This document shows positions 24,177-36,033 of a stretch of DNA of 64,000 nucleotides, piece after piece. The DNA lies in the NCBI GenBank assembly GCA_018697195.1, contig CM031869.1:14523053-14587052 (forward strand). The letters run 5' to 3'. This stretch comes from Certhia americana (lineage: Eukaryota > Chordata > Aves > Passeriformes > Certhiidae). The notes under the pieces are model-generated. The model did no database searches. It had not been told where the DNA came from and saw nothing but the letters and a program-made list of their open reading frames with translations. How positions within the stretch are numbered: the first letter of the stretch is position 1; every line of letters begins with the position of its first letter. The position numbers were made by a program, and so were the translations under genes.

Positions 24177-26870
24177 GCAACACAAAACAATGTTTCATAA
24201 ACAGCTCCTCAATTACTAACTTAAACTTCTGTTTAATGCCACCCTGCTTTTTGGTCACCTCTCCACCCATGACATTTTCTAGAAATTCAATTTGTCACTA
24301 CCTCTACTTTACATGCACGGCAAGGGACACATTCTGGCTAACGAGTAATAAAAAGACCTTCTACCTGCCCAGATTTCTCCTTGACACTGCAAAACTTTTG
24401 CTCATGTTAAGAGGTATTTGGCACCTTGCTAAAGAGAAAAATATGCATTTTTAAAAATATAAAAACTGTTCTGCGGAATGATCACTTTGCAAAAGCAATT
24501 CTTTCAGTTTTAATACATCTGTTAACATCCTGCCCTTCACAGTTACTTCTGTTACCTAAAATAGTTTGTGCTGCTCAGAAAGCCCCTCAAAAAAGAAGCA
24601 AAAAAAAGTAGTTAGTACAACGACACACATTTATTTCATGGGAATCCATACAGTACTCCTAATATCCCTTACACAGTACAATGACAGATACAAGCAAGAG
24701 TTCAGAGCCTGCATGCCTTGTCTTGCTCAGAACTTAATTCTATTAATCTTAATTACTTTAATTCACGGCATTTAAAGCTGAAGTGTAGATTAGAGTGAAA
24801 GCTCAAATGTTTCAGCAGCCCTGTACTGCAATGCTGTCCTTGGGTTTTAAAAAGGAAGGAAAGATTTGGAGAACTCACATTTAGTCTAAGTTTTCAAATA
24901 CCCATGTGAAGCCTGGATTTCATCCTGCCAGAAGAGTCTGCAGGACTCATTTTACTTACCAAAACAGGAACATTACAAAAGACAACGCATTTCAAGACAA
25001 AGATTTCCATTCAGCATAGCATAAGTATTATTTGTATTATTTAGTATAAATACTGTAATTAAGAGTCAAGTTCGCAAGTGATATTTAATTATTAATTATC
25101 AAATAAATTAAACTCAGCGAAGGTCTGGTGGAAAGTGTATTTCCATTGAGTTCCAAAACACAGTCTGTATTCCAACATCCACAGCTTCAGAATTTTCCTA
25201 ATATTTAGCAATACTGTAAAAGGTAGAAGGGCACACAGAACATAACTTTGCAAGTGCCACATAATTCTTCAAAGCTATCACTCCCTTTCACTCAACTAAT
25301 GTTAAAGGTGAAAAGAGCAAAATCATCCATTACTGAGGCCCTGGTTCAGCATTTCTGTAATTTTAAGTACTTTTATGTGACACAAAAGTTGAGTTTGTCT
25401 CCACTTATGCAGAGAAATAAACATTACAGGGTTTTTTCTTGCTTGTTTGACTGGGGTATGTCTTTAACCAGTGTGACTTGTTGAGAAATCAGTAAACTAT
25501 ATTTGAGTATTCCCTCAGGATGTAGCAGGAGCACTGCAGGTCCCTTCAGAGTGGGACTCTTGTCCAGGGCAGTGGGACGAGGGATTCAGGGTTTGATCAG
25601 CCTGATGTGACACTCCCTGCATTAGTGCCCAGCCTCTTAGCTTAAAAGGAAGAACTTGCCTGAAAAATTCTCCTGAAGTCGAACTCCAAAGGATTTTCAG
25701 CTGCCTGAGTGATGACTCTGGTGACAGCAAAGGCCCTGTGGTGGTTTATTGGCATTTGCTGCCACGACTGTACACTGTAACTGCTGGACCTCATCCAGGG
25801 AAGCTGTGCTTCACTGACCAGGTATCAGCTTCCTAAAGTGAGCAACCCCCAGCCCACAGAAATGTTCTTCCACAGAGCTGAAAGATTAACGTGACTACAA
25901 ATGACTAACATATCTAACATAAAGTCGAGTTTATTTTCAAATTCTAAAAGAATTTTATTATTTAGCAGCAACGTGAATGACTCATTCTGCTGCAAGATTA
26001 CACAATCTATTGCTTTTATGTATAGCTTCTGAACAAATAAATAATATACACAATGCTACCTAAATCAAGGACTCTGCTCAAGCAGAAGATACTGGAAGTA
26101 CTAAATTTAATACATCTCCAAAAGAAATCACCAGGTAAGTAGATGTTAGTACTATTAGGAAGGGATAGGATTTGTTAGGAAGGGAATCCAGCTCAGCTTG
26201 GAGCAACTTTAGGCTGAGATACTCACATTTCAGTGAAATGGAAAGACAGGGAATGATAACTGGTATCAGGAGGAACATGGCAAAGAAAATCAGAAACTCT
26301 GTCAGAGAGCCAAAAAACAACATTGGAAATGACACCGTTTTTTGTTGTGTCTTTTTTTCACTATTCACATGAGCGTTTTTTGACTGAAAAAGATAGCATA
26401 AGCTGGGAGGTTAGATGCAGCATCAAAGGAAAGCTGTGCACAGAGCACTGAGTGTCCCAGTAACTGATGCAAACGCTGTATTTGAGCTACAGGAAGCCAA
26501 GAGATTGGCCACAGAAAAAGGCTGAAGGTAAGAGATTTTCCTCATAACAAAACTAGCTTACAAAAGTCACAAAAAAAGGTTTTATTACTGTAATGGAACT
26601 ACCTTGATATTCAGCAGGGGCTACACCTGAATCACCTGCACTGCATTTCCAGGATGCTTAAGCAGAGAGAGAAAATAAATAATGTCAGTGTCAGACATTT
26701 AGCTGGAGGTACAGGATAGGGTTGGTAAACTTGGAAACATTTGAATTGACCCTGAACAAGGGACAGCAAAACAAATGGTGTCATTACACACAGTAAAACA
26801 TGAGCTGCAGCCTGGGAAGTCCTGTGTTAAAGACTTGAATTGTTACAGTGAGAAAATCAAACAAATATGA

Positions 26871-26985
26871 GTATAATAATTTGGTTTATCAGCTTAAAAT
26901 CCACTCTGGCTTGCCCATTAACTACCAGTGGTCTCATTATTTACTGGTGTTGCTTTGCCTATTTGTCATGAATAATAGCATTTCT
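26871..26985. promoter_or_regulatory. Possible conserved noncoding element
   Basis: A non-repetitive, moderately AT-rich block containing TAATAATTTGGTTTATC, GCCCATTAACTACCAG and TTGTCATGAATAATAGC, with several homeodomain- and FOX-like words. There is no long open frame. Texture alone supports this, so it is a weak call. Confidence 0.2.
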
Positions 26986-27436
26986 TTTGGTTCATTTCCT
27001 CTCTGCTGCCTTTAGGAAGGGACACAATAAACTACTTAATAGTTTATGCCATTCTTTAAAAAATTGTTTATAGTTTAAGAACTAAAAATCATGGTATTTA
27101 ATCTATGCTAAATGCTGAAACAGTATTCTCATTATGCGCAAAGTTTAAAATTATTTTAAAATTAAACTTCTGGGTATGAAAAATACAAGCTAGTGTCTCA
27201 AGTCTTAGTCCTGATCAAATCTATCAGGTTTTCTTTGTTAGTTTAATAAAAATAAAGATGTGTCTTAAAGTACTTAAGAGCTTTTGGAATCTTCAAACTC
27301 TTCAGATGTTTCCGATCCTTCAAAAAGCCTGTATTTTGAAGGAAAATTGCCACAAAACAGGCAAACTGGAAGTGCCACTGACACCTCACAATCAACATAC
27401 TTCCTCTTCCAAAAACAGCACTGAAGTCCATCACAG

Positions 27437-27456
27437 AAAAAAAAAAAAAAAAAAAA
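27437..27456 (+). repeat. Poly-A tract, 20 bases
   Basis: Uninterrupted A run after CACAG. Confidence 0.95.
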
Positions 27457-28863
27457 TCATGGAATGACTAAATTCAGTCCTTAGGTAGAAAGAAAAAGTT
27501 TTAGCAAAATGAAACTTCTGATACATCAAAACTAGTAAGTAAAAAGTTCAATAATAAAAGGTTATTCGATTAATTTCTCTGATTTCAGCATTTCAAGTTA
27601 AAAGCCTTTACTTCTCAAAGCCATTTTGATTCCATGCAAACGGCAGATTGTTAAATTCCCCCTGAACTTCATTTCTTCTACCACTCTAACTTCCAGTGAG
27701 ACCTCACTGGGGTGGATCTTCCAGCAGCACAATATGGTTCAAACATTCAGCCATACAGATATTTAATACAAGAGCCACCCTATTAATGCAGATGATTAAA
27801 ACCTGTAGATATCCAGCAGATTTTATGGCAAAGCTGCTTTAGGACCTGCAGCAAGGGAATGAGAACAGTTTTAAACCACATTTTAAACCTTCCCCACACC
27901 CCTGGCCAAGGGTGGGAAGCCTCAGAGGAGGCCCTGACTTTGAAATTTAGGAAATGTAACTATGAAATTACTTCATTACCAATTTAAAGAAGAAAGAGAG
28001 GGGAAGAAAACCATCAAGGATTTCAAATGCACACAATTATACTCATTTTAGACAAGGAGAAACTGAAGGAAAACTTCCAGGGAAACAAGAGGTCATTTTG
28101 CAATGATAAATACTGCAATGATGATATGCTGGGGACTTGGGAGCTTGAGTAGCACATCACAAAGGACCTGTCCACTAAATCCTAAAAAGCCTTTTCCCAA
28201 ACATTTCCATGTTGATCACACACCGTAACAGCTGCAAAATGCTGCTGTCCAGCTTGTCTACTTAATAGCTTTTTAAATTAACATTTTTAAAAAGTCTGAT
28301 TTCTCATGGAAATGAAAGTTCCTCATGGAGATGGAAAATTTATCCAGAAGTAGAGAGGAAATTAACTGAGAGCTAAGTTTTGAAATTCTGCACCAGTATC
28401 CACTGGGGATGGCCACCTCTTCCTTGCAGAGTCCTGGACATAAGGGAATTCAGATCTCCTGATGTTTGGGGGAGCAGGAAACTGCTAAATTAAATCCTCC
28501 AAGTACATGTTAGAACAAAAGCACTCCTGCAAACACGGCTCCCTTCAATAAGCACAAGGCAACACCTTGTGTTTCCATGCAGAACTGATATTTCCTATTG
28601 GCAAAAACACTGCAGTAGACATTTAAGTAATTTTTAAGAGTGTTTTCTTTTTTAAAAAAGTTACTTTCTAAGAAGTCAAAGGTGATGTCTGCTCATATTT
28701 ATAATATAACTAAATCAAAATAAATTCAGAAGAATATGAAGACTAAAGGATAGGAAGAGCTCATTCTGCTTCTAATTATGTTTTGGGATACAGCTAAAAT
28801 TTAATTCAGCAGATGATGTGCAAATCACACTTATAATCAAGGAGCTCCTTTAAACAGAAGGAT

Positions 28864-28888
28864 AATCTTTTGCTTTTGGCAAAAGATT
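28864..28888. repeat. Perfect inverted repeat, 10-bp arms
   Basis: AATCTTTTGC at 28864-28873 and GCAAAAGATT at 28879-28888, with a five-base TTTTG loop. A compact hairpin, too short and AT-rich on its own to call a microRNA. Confidence 0.9.
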
Positions 28889-29348
28889 AAAACAAAATTA
28901 ATTGTCTCTATCAACTACAAAGATTGACAATATAAATATGTGGATCAGTGGATTAATCCAGACCTTCCAATAAAATTCCTTACAATAAGGCAGGTGTATC
29001 CACATGGATTTTATATTTTCATCTAAAAACTGAGTATTAACCATGATGCCAGTTAAGTGATCCCAGTGGAAAACTTCTACCTTTCTCTCACTGTAGCAGA
29101 TTATTCCAACGTTTTCTTTTGTAATTTAAAAAAAAAAAAAGTAAATACTGTTTTTCATTACATTGAACTGAAATTGAAGTGGCGTAGAAACAGGGAAAAA
29201 AGGAAAACTATCTTATTTTCATATCACTGGAGTAAGGTTGACCCAGAATGCTTTGAAGATTGCTTTGCAATGCTTTTGCAAACTTAAAAAGCATCATTGC
29301 TTTGAGAAATAACTTTTGCTGCACATGGGAGGAATGCAATGTGCTCCT

Positions 29349-29381
29349 GGGCCTGATGCTCCTGGGCCTGATGCAGCTCTT
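29349..29381 (+). repeat. Two-copy 15-bp tandem duplication
   Basis: GCTCCTGGGCCTGAT occurs twice head to tail. The copies are identical, suggesting a recent slippage event. Confidence 0.8.
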
Positions 29382-30470
29382 CAGGGCTGGAAGATACTGA
29401 GGGTAACTGGAAAGAAAAGAACTGTTTTATAAAAAGTTGCTCTAAACTTCAGAACAAACATCAATAAATAAATCAAAAGGACTAGAATGAGAATGTGGGC
29501 CACTGTTCCTTTAAAACAGGATCCAAAAGGAGATGTGCTACTTATAGCTCATAATTTCAACACGAATATTAACAATGTGTGTTTTGAGAAACACTAAAAA
29601 AAAAAACCAAACCCCTCAAAAACTCAAATCCAAAATAGCTCCTTAATGACAGATTTTTATCCCTATGTACTAGAATAGGAAACTTCTTTGTATATAAAAA
29701 GCATTTATGCAGGCTTTAAATAAAAAGTTTTGCATGTATTGTCTGGGGAACACAGTACAAATCCATCATATTATAGACAATACTGCTGAAGTCTTAATAT
29801 TCCAGCAGCCAGGAAAGGCTGTGAGCATCCTGCCTGGAGCAGTCTGCTGTTGCTCTGAACTGGAAGTTAGACACGAAGGGGAAAAAGTCACCTTTTATTT
29901 TTTCATCTGCAGCCTCACAGCAGATGGAATCACCAACACCCAGCCAGGCTCATAATTCTTAAGAGCTCAAATGCCATTTTTAAGTTCTTAATATAATTTT
30001 TAGGAAGCTAGTACAACCCTTTAATTTCTCTGTATGACAACTATCCAGTATTTTTGTTGGACAGACCAGAGCCTGAAGGTGTGAATCAGAAGATGCACTA
30101 CTCACACTGCAAATTAAATCAGCCCTAGAATGCAGCTTGGGAATTTTAGCAGAAATTAACTTTCAGAGCAAAGTTTGTGAGTAATCCTAATTAACTTCAA
30201 AACATTACCATCACATATGGCCCAGTACAAACACCCAACCCAGCAGCAGCTAAAATATTGCACAAAGTAAGGGCAGCACGTTCACATCCACATACAAATA
30301 TTTTAACATCCAGTCAATACTGAACTTAGGAAAACTGAGCATAAGAATCATGAAGATCTTACACTTTAAAATTTAACTTCTTTTATATGTTGCTTTGGAC
30401 AAACAATGTACCACCTTTGCCTTAGTTTAATCCTGCACTAATAATAAACATGTATGTCCATCATCAATGT

Positions 30471-30525
30471 TGTATATATTTATATACTGTATATATTTAT
30501 ATTTATGGAATATACTTATATACCA
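30471..30525. repeat. TA-rich microsatellite-like tract
   Basis: Degenerate TATATATTTATATACTGTA repeats, almost wholly A and T. Confidence 0.85.
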
Positions 30526-31831
30526 TAAATACATAGCAACAATTGACAACATACATGAAATACAAAAGTGTCATCAGCTTACATAAAAAATTAACACTAC
30601 AGCAGTAGAGCAAGAAATTATCTCTATTTTAAATATAAAATACTCTGTTTTGGGATGAAAAATTCTCATTCTAGAGATATAAAAGTTGAGTACAGGTGTA
30701 AAAATACCTGGAAGTCTGAGAGCTCATGGATATTGTTGTTTCTTTGAGTCACTCTTGAATTTATATCTACCTACCCTAATACTTCTCAATTTCAATGAAG
30801 AAAGAGTCATACTTCAAGTTTTCCTCCCAGGAAATAAAAGACTTGCAGAGCTGAATTACAACCCCTTGAAAACAGAGATTTAATAGAACCATCAAAGACC
30901 ACAGCTGCACTATTGGATACCACTCTAATTAATATTACATAATCCATACAACACATGTGATCAATTTGGAGGTCCCAGGCGGTTCTTAAATGAACGAATG
31001 CAATTTGTAAGCTCTGATCTGTCACTTCCACTTAGAGCAGAAGTGTCTACATTTCATATTACATTGTAATGCATGCTGTAAGCCTGTATCAGAACTCCAA
31101 TTACTCATATCATGATCAAGTTCCACGGACATAATCAGGAAATGGGGAAGACAGGACCCATAAAACCACAAAATGATGGCAGAGGAAAAGCAGGGAGAGA
31201 GGTTGGGAAAAAGCTCCCAAAGGGTCAAGTGTAACCTGCTTGGAAAGGCTACAGTGATTGCCCACTGGCTGGCACAGCAAGGAGGAATTTCCCCAATTCT
31301 GCTTTACTTTAGGGTTATTCTGCATGAAGTGGAAAAATGAGCAGCTTAAACTGTACACTTAAAAGGAAAATTAGGTGCTGAATCTGGGAAAACTTCAACA
31401 GAAATCCTTTTGCGCGTCTTATTTCCTACGCCTATTCCATTACAGCAGTTAAAGGAAGAACAGCTTCAATGCCCCAGCAAGTCACTCAGTAAAAAGAAAT
31501 CTGTACACATTCGGTGCTGATGGGCTTTGATCAGGGAAGGAACTTGCCTTGCTAAAGCACAAGCAAGAGCTGCAGTTTTCACAGCAAATTCCTTGAATTT
31601 CTAGATTTGAACTACTGAACTATAGCCCGGTTTAGAAAGACTGAAAGGTTGCACTTAGTTAAGGTCAAAACCTGTGTCCACAACAGAAATTGGAATACCA
31701 AAATGAAATAGATCTGAGATCTTCCTAATAGATTTAACATCCCACTTAGAAAACGTCAGCAGGAACAGCTCCATTTTAGCATACTTTTTAATTAAACAAC
31801 AAAATAAGTGTTGAAGCTCTTTTACTTTACT

Positions 31832-31850
31832 ATTTGGAAATTTTCCAAAT
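31832..31850. repeat. Perfect 19-bp palindrome
   Basis: ATTTGGAAA, a central T, then TTTCCAAAT. A further ATTTGGAAAT lies about 25 bases to the right. Confidence 0.85.
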
Positions 31851-32329
31851 AATTATATGGAATGAAATATTTGGAAATGTAAAAATTCCACAGACAAGAC
31901 AGCTAACAAGCCATTTGTGGTAGTGAATCAAATCCAAACACTTCCACCAAGGAAATCCAAGACAATTATATATTTTCCCCAGCCAGGCTTCACATCCAAG
32001 TGACAACATGTGGCACTATAGCTGGTGACAGCACAGGTCTGGGAAGGAAAGCTCTGGGCTGGCAGCCTCTGTTCCAATGCTCCCAGAGCCACCTCATTCA
32101 CACCTATTAAGCTATTTTTTCCTCCTCACAGAGTATAATACTTACTCCATAAGATGCTGACACAATTAACGTCATTTTAAAAAATCATCTAGTACTGCCT
32201 ACGGAATAGCAAATCTTTTCCAGAACAAAAAGAAATCAGATTTAATGTTTTAGAGTAAATACATGCATGAAAAAAGATACTATAATTACACTCACTAAAT
32301 ATGGCTCCAGATAATTATTATGCCGGTTT

Positions 32330-32351
32330 AAAAAAAAAAAAAAAAAAAAAA
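32330..32351 (+). repeat. Poly-A tract, 22 bases
   Basis: Uninterrupted A run. Confidence 0.95.
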
Positions 32352-32446
32352 GAAATGAAAGGAGGGAAGAAAACCATTTTAGGAAGGGGAGGGGAAAGCC
32401 AGGGCAGTGACGTTAGCAATGTTCCATTATGTTCTTATTTAATTCT

Positions 32447-32490
32447 ATGGCAAAGTTCCCATTGACTTCAATGAGAGTACGATTTGGCAG
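32447..32490. repeat. Possible relic of an ancient amniote repeat
   Basis: The words GGCAAAGTTCCCATTGACTT and CAATGAGAG resemble a motif (CCCATTGACTTCAATGGG-like, itself a near-palindrome) that I recall as recurrent in turtle, crocodile and bird genomes. The repeat family name is not certain. It could instead be part of a conserved element, since the flanks (32401-32560) are also non-repetitive. Confidence 0.3.
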
Positions 32491-32572
32491 GAGACAGACA
32501 AGCAGAACGAAATAGTTTCAAAGCAATTTTAATGCACTGTTTTCCTTTCTCAACTCTGACAAACTCATTTCC

Positions 32573-32600
32573 TTTTTTTTTTTTTTTCTTTTCTTTTCCT
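32573..32600 (+). repeat. Poly-T / CT-rich tract
   Basis: 15 T followed by CTTTTCTTTTCCTG, a degenerate pyrimidine run. Confidence 0.9.
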
Positions 32601-33200
32601 GTCCCTACTCTTTTCTTTATTGTTGTTGATGCAGTTCGTACTCCAATAGAAAAGGAGCTCTTCAGCAGCCTCGAAAATGCTGAGAACACACCAAGGCCCA
32701 TCATGTGTGGAAGACGATAATAATGAAACTAGAACTGCATTTAGTGACAGTGTGGTTAGTGTGAGTGAAGTGCAAGGCTGGAAATTGAAATCTGTGCAGT
32801 CTGACTGGTTAATAACAATCATCACTCAGTGTTTACACCAATCCAAACTGGAATGAAAGAAGCGAGAAACAAAGGAGGAGAAAACACAAGTGAAAAGCTC
32901 TGGAAATACTGAACCCGCTGTGAACTTACTGAAGTGATTGTTAATCAGTCCAATGTTTTTTAAATAGTTAATTCAGAGAGAAGCAGAGCACCACATCCGA
33001 CTATTACATATAAAATGAACACAAACATTTCAAATACAGAAACATTTGGGATATTTTGTCACTCCAGAAAATGCGCATCAGCTCCTGCGGCAATGCAGAC
33101 GGCAACAGGCGGCAGAGAGAAGAGTCAGATAAATGCTTCTCTTTTCCACTACCCTGAGTTATTTATCAGAGAAGTCGGTCTGGAGGGTGCAGAGGCTTTC

Positions 33201-33510
33201 CCCGGCGGTGTGGCAGTCTCAGACACCTTGTGTCACGGTGTGTCCGGAGCCTCCTGCCCCGCTCTGCCCAGCGCCGGCGCCTCGCTCGTTCCGCTCGGCT
33301 CCGCTGCACAGCTAATCCTTTCACAATGGCCCTAATCCACTTAGCGGCCAGCAATGGTGAAATGTCAGCCTAATTGGATAACAGCCTGGCATTCTGTAAT
33401 TATTGCATTAGGGCAGCAGCCCCCGCTGGAAGGGACGCCCACCAGCGCTGCGGGCCCTCGGCCGCTCCCTGCCCCGCTCCCCCGGCGCAGTGACAACACC
33501 GGCCTCTCCC
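33201..33510. promoter_or_regulatory. Candidate enhancer: CpG-rich shoulders around a homeodomain-site core
   Basis: An AT-richer core (about 33311-33411) carries two TAATCC sites (33313-33318 and 33333-33338; the K50 homeodomain type bound by OTX, PITX and GSC), TAATTGG at 33371-33377, TAATTA at 33397-33402 and the POU-like ATTGCATTAG at 33402-33411. It lies between CpG-dense stretches (about 33201-33310 and 33418-33505) that stand out from a CpG-poor background. This resembles a developmental enhancer or an orphan CpG island. No transcription start or exon was found in it, and conservation is inferred from composition only. Confidence 0.4.
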
Positions 33511-33556
33511 AAATTAAAGCCACGTTTGGGAAAAAATTAATCTGCACTACGTTTTT
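33511..33556. promoter_or_regulatory. Possible second conserved noncoding core
   Basis: Immediately right of the CpG-rich shoulder is a low-GC block with AAATTAAAGCCACGTTTGGG and AAAAAATTAATCTGCACTAC. It has the mixed AT-rich but non-repetitive texture typical of vertebrate conserved noncoding elements, including an ATTAAT homeodomain-type site. This is compositional evidence only. Confidence 0.22.
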
Positions 33557-35873
33557 GTTAACTAGAAGCCCAGTAGCCTACCTTCCCAGCTTTTGGGTAC
33601 TGCAGAATAGATTTGCTCAGGCTCCTCAGGAGCACTGGTGCTCCCCATCTCCCCTTGGGGTCCCTTTGCTCCCAGCGAAGTAAAACAAATTTTACTGGCC
33701 ACAGGACAGTGGGCTGGGAGCAGGGTGACAACAGGGCCACTGTTGTCAGCCACCACAGCGAGTGGCAGCTTGGAGTGGGCACCTGGGGACACTGGCAGAG
33801 CTGCTGACAAAGCCTTTGTGTCCTGCTGCCCGCACATCCCTGCGGAGCCAGGGAAGCACTCAGCAGAGGGACAGTGGTCCAGGCACGGTCCCACCTCCAG
33901 CTGACATCCTGCTCTATGGCCCCTGGATCCTCCCACCATCTCTACCCGCAGCTCCGGGACTGATGGCAAACACCACTTGAGTCGAGCATCAAACGTACAA
34001 TGCATGTGCACACGAACAATATCAAATCCCACTGCATTTCCGTGGCTGCTGTCAAACGCTGTCCACACTGTAACAGGACATGCCCTCCTCACATCCCTGT
34101 GCCACAGGTACCCCCAGGTGATGGAGCAGCAGGAGCGTGTCGGACCCACAGTGTGGACCAACAGTGACACCTGGGGGAGAGAGAGCCGGGATGAGCACGG
34201 CTCCCTCCCTCTGCTCAGGTACCCAGTGTGGCTGAGCCCTCACCTGAGCCAAACACTGCCTCACACCTGGGCCTTCCACCTACACGGAGACGTCACTCAC
34301 TGCCTAAACTTTAACCTCTGGCAATCCACTTACTGCCAGTGGAGCTGAGCCTTGTGTTCCGTCCTGGAGGGACATTGATTTGCTGTGAGGAGCCAGTGCA
34401 GTCACTATCCCATACCCAAAACAAGAAAAGAACACAGATATTTATATTCTCATTGATGGTAAGACAAATGTTAAACTTTGTTTACTCCAAGCAGAAGAGT
34501 CTTCTCACAAAAACTTTTATATTCCTGTAAGAGAATGTAAGAGGCCAAGAGGCCTACAACGAGAGGGATTATAGTATCATTCGATTAATCGTTTTGGGCT
34601 AAAAAAACTCCACATTTCAGAAAGAAGGAATGAGGATTTTTTTAAGGGGTCTTATGTAGATATATACATATTTAAAACTCCCTGTGAAAAACTTTGTAGC
34701 TTGTCTTAACTACAGACTGAAACTGAATGGTGCACTCAAAAAAAGTCAATGAGCTCCCACGCTTTCTTCTTCCCTCCTCCCAGTCTGCACCAGCTTCCCA
34801 ACTCCCACACTTGACTTCTTGCCTCCCTTCTGAACTAGCTGCCTCCCTGACCACAGTGTCACTATTTGTTTATTTGTTCTTATCTCCAGGGCAAAGGGCT
34901 GGTGGGGCTCCTGCCTGCACTCTGTTACCCACACACATTTTCCATGGCTGTGATGGAGGAACCTTCAGCAGGCTTGGAGCTCGACAGCCTCCTGTCTGCC
35001 CAGGGCTGGGCACCTGTGGGGCAGGAGCAGCTCCTGCAGCCTGGCACAGATTGGAGACGAGAGATCAAACCAGCACTTCCAGGGCATCACTGGAATTCTT
35101 CACTCTCTGGGTGGCCCTGATGATCAAGTTAACTTCTCTGAAAATAAAGTCTGCATCTTGAACAACTATTTCAGCATTCCAAGGAACCGCAGAGGTACCT
35201 GTGAGATTGCACTGTCCTCTCAAATGTTTATCTTGAGTTACTATAAATCCGTTCAACAAAAATCACAGCAAATTGCTCAGCAGTAAGTTAATTTGACAAC
35301 AGCAGTTTTCCTCTCTTTGACTCCATTTGTTGTCCATAGCTCAGAACTATGTTTTTTTTGAGAGTGGTTGCATAAAGCTTTTTCTTGGTTCTGGTTTTTT
35401 TTTCTATTTTCAAGTCAGTACCAAGAAGCCTTTATCATCTTGAAGTCTTCTGGGGAATATTTTTGCACAAGCATTTGAGAAAGGTGGCCTATTGCAATCC
35501 TAGAACAGGTTTTCTTTTTCCTCTAACACCTATTTCCTCTCCCTTACATGACTATTTTGCTGTTTCTTCTTTGCAGAAATACGCTGTTTTGCAACTCCAG
35601 ATCGTTGATGCTTTCTAGACAAACTCATGGGGCTGTCACTCCAGGGCAGCTGATGCTGCACTGACAGCAGAAGGGATTTGAGCAGAGCATCCCTCCATGA
35701 GCTCTAGGCAGTGCTGCAGCTTTTCCCCCTCGCAGCCACATGAGCAGAGGGGAGCTGAGAGCCTGGCCACAGGGGAGGACAACACTCAGGGCTCGGTGTG
35801 GGCTCAAGCAGGAGCAGAAGAGGCACCAAGAGGACACTGCTCCTACATGGATGCTCCATACAGTAGGAAGTAC
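33557..35873. other. GC-richer stretch without a supported gene
   Basis: 33.6-34.3 kb is GC-richer, which lengthens chance open frames on both strands; the longest is 202 codons on the minus strand at 33562-34170. None shows a recognisable domain, and the frames overlap one another. Confidence 0.5.
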
Positions 35874-36033
35874 CTGACGAGCTGTAGGTTGTGCTATCAG
35901 CCCCATAGCAGCAATGTGCCTTTGTTCCTCCTGAAGAGCATTTTCCAGTTTTAAGACTGCCTCTTCCACATCGTTTAAGTTTGGAAACAGGAATAGAGGT
36001 GGGTGAGGGATGTCCCAGACAGAATCAGTGATT
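35874..36033 (-). CDS. Candidate internal exon A (unidentified protein)
   Basis: On the minus strand this 160-nt segment is open for 53 codons after one split-codon base. It is preceded by a TAG acceptor with a moderate pyrimidine stretch and followed by a CAG|GTACTT donor. The predicted peptide begins near ITDSVWDIPHPPLF and continues into an acidic amphipathic helix (LNDVEEAVLKLENALQEE, then QRHIAAMGLIAQPTARQ), which could form a short coiled coil. The frame stays open beyond both splice sites, but composition there becomes Cys/Ser/Trp-rich and noncoding-like, so the change falls at the proposed borders. It would start after a phase-2 intron and end in phase 0. I do not recognise the family. 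It could still be a chance frame; no start codon, stop codon or promoter belongs to it. Confidence 0.42.

Larger units (their letters stand above)
19678..33200. other. Gene-free, repeat-poor stretch
   Basis: More than 13 kb without a recognised interspersed repeat or gene, apart from the possible old relic at 32.4 kb. It holds simple repeats, short palindromes and a possible conserved noncoding block at 26.9 kb. The frame at 20421-20645 (minus) looks protein-like but has weak splice borders. Confidence 0.5.

Noticed and set aside
30471..30525. TA-rich block considered as a matrix-attachment site or origin
   Set aside because: Simple TA repeat with no further supporting structure.
33562..34170. 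Longest minus-strand open frame, 202 codons
   Set aside because: It lies in a GC-richer block where several frames on both strands are open together. The translation is rich in Cys, Ser, Gly and Pro, with no domain and no consistent splice borders.
35560..35618. Strong pyrimidine-rich TTTGCAG acceptor on the plus strand
   Set aside because: The downstream frame stops after about 13 codons and no partner exon or polyadenylation signal was found. Isolated acceptor-like sequences are common.
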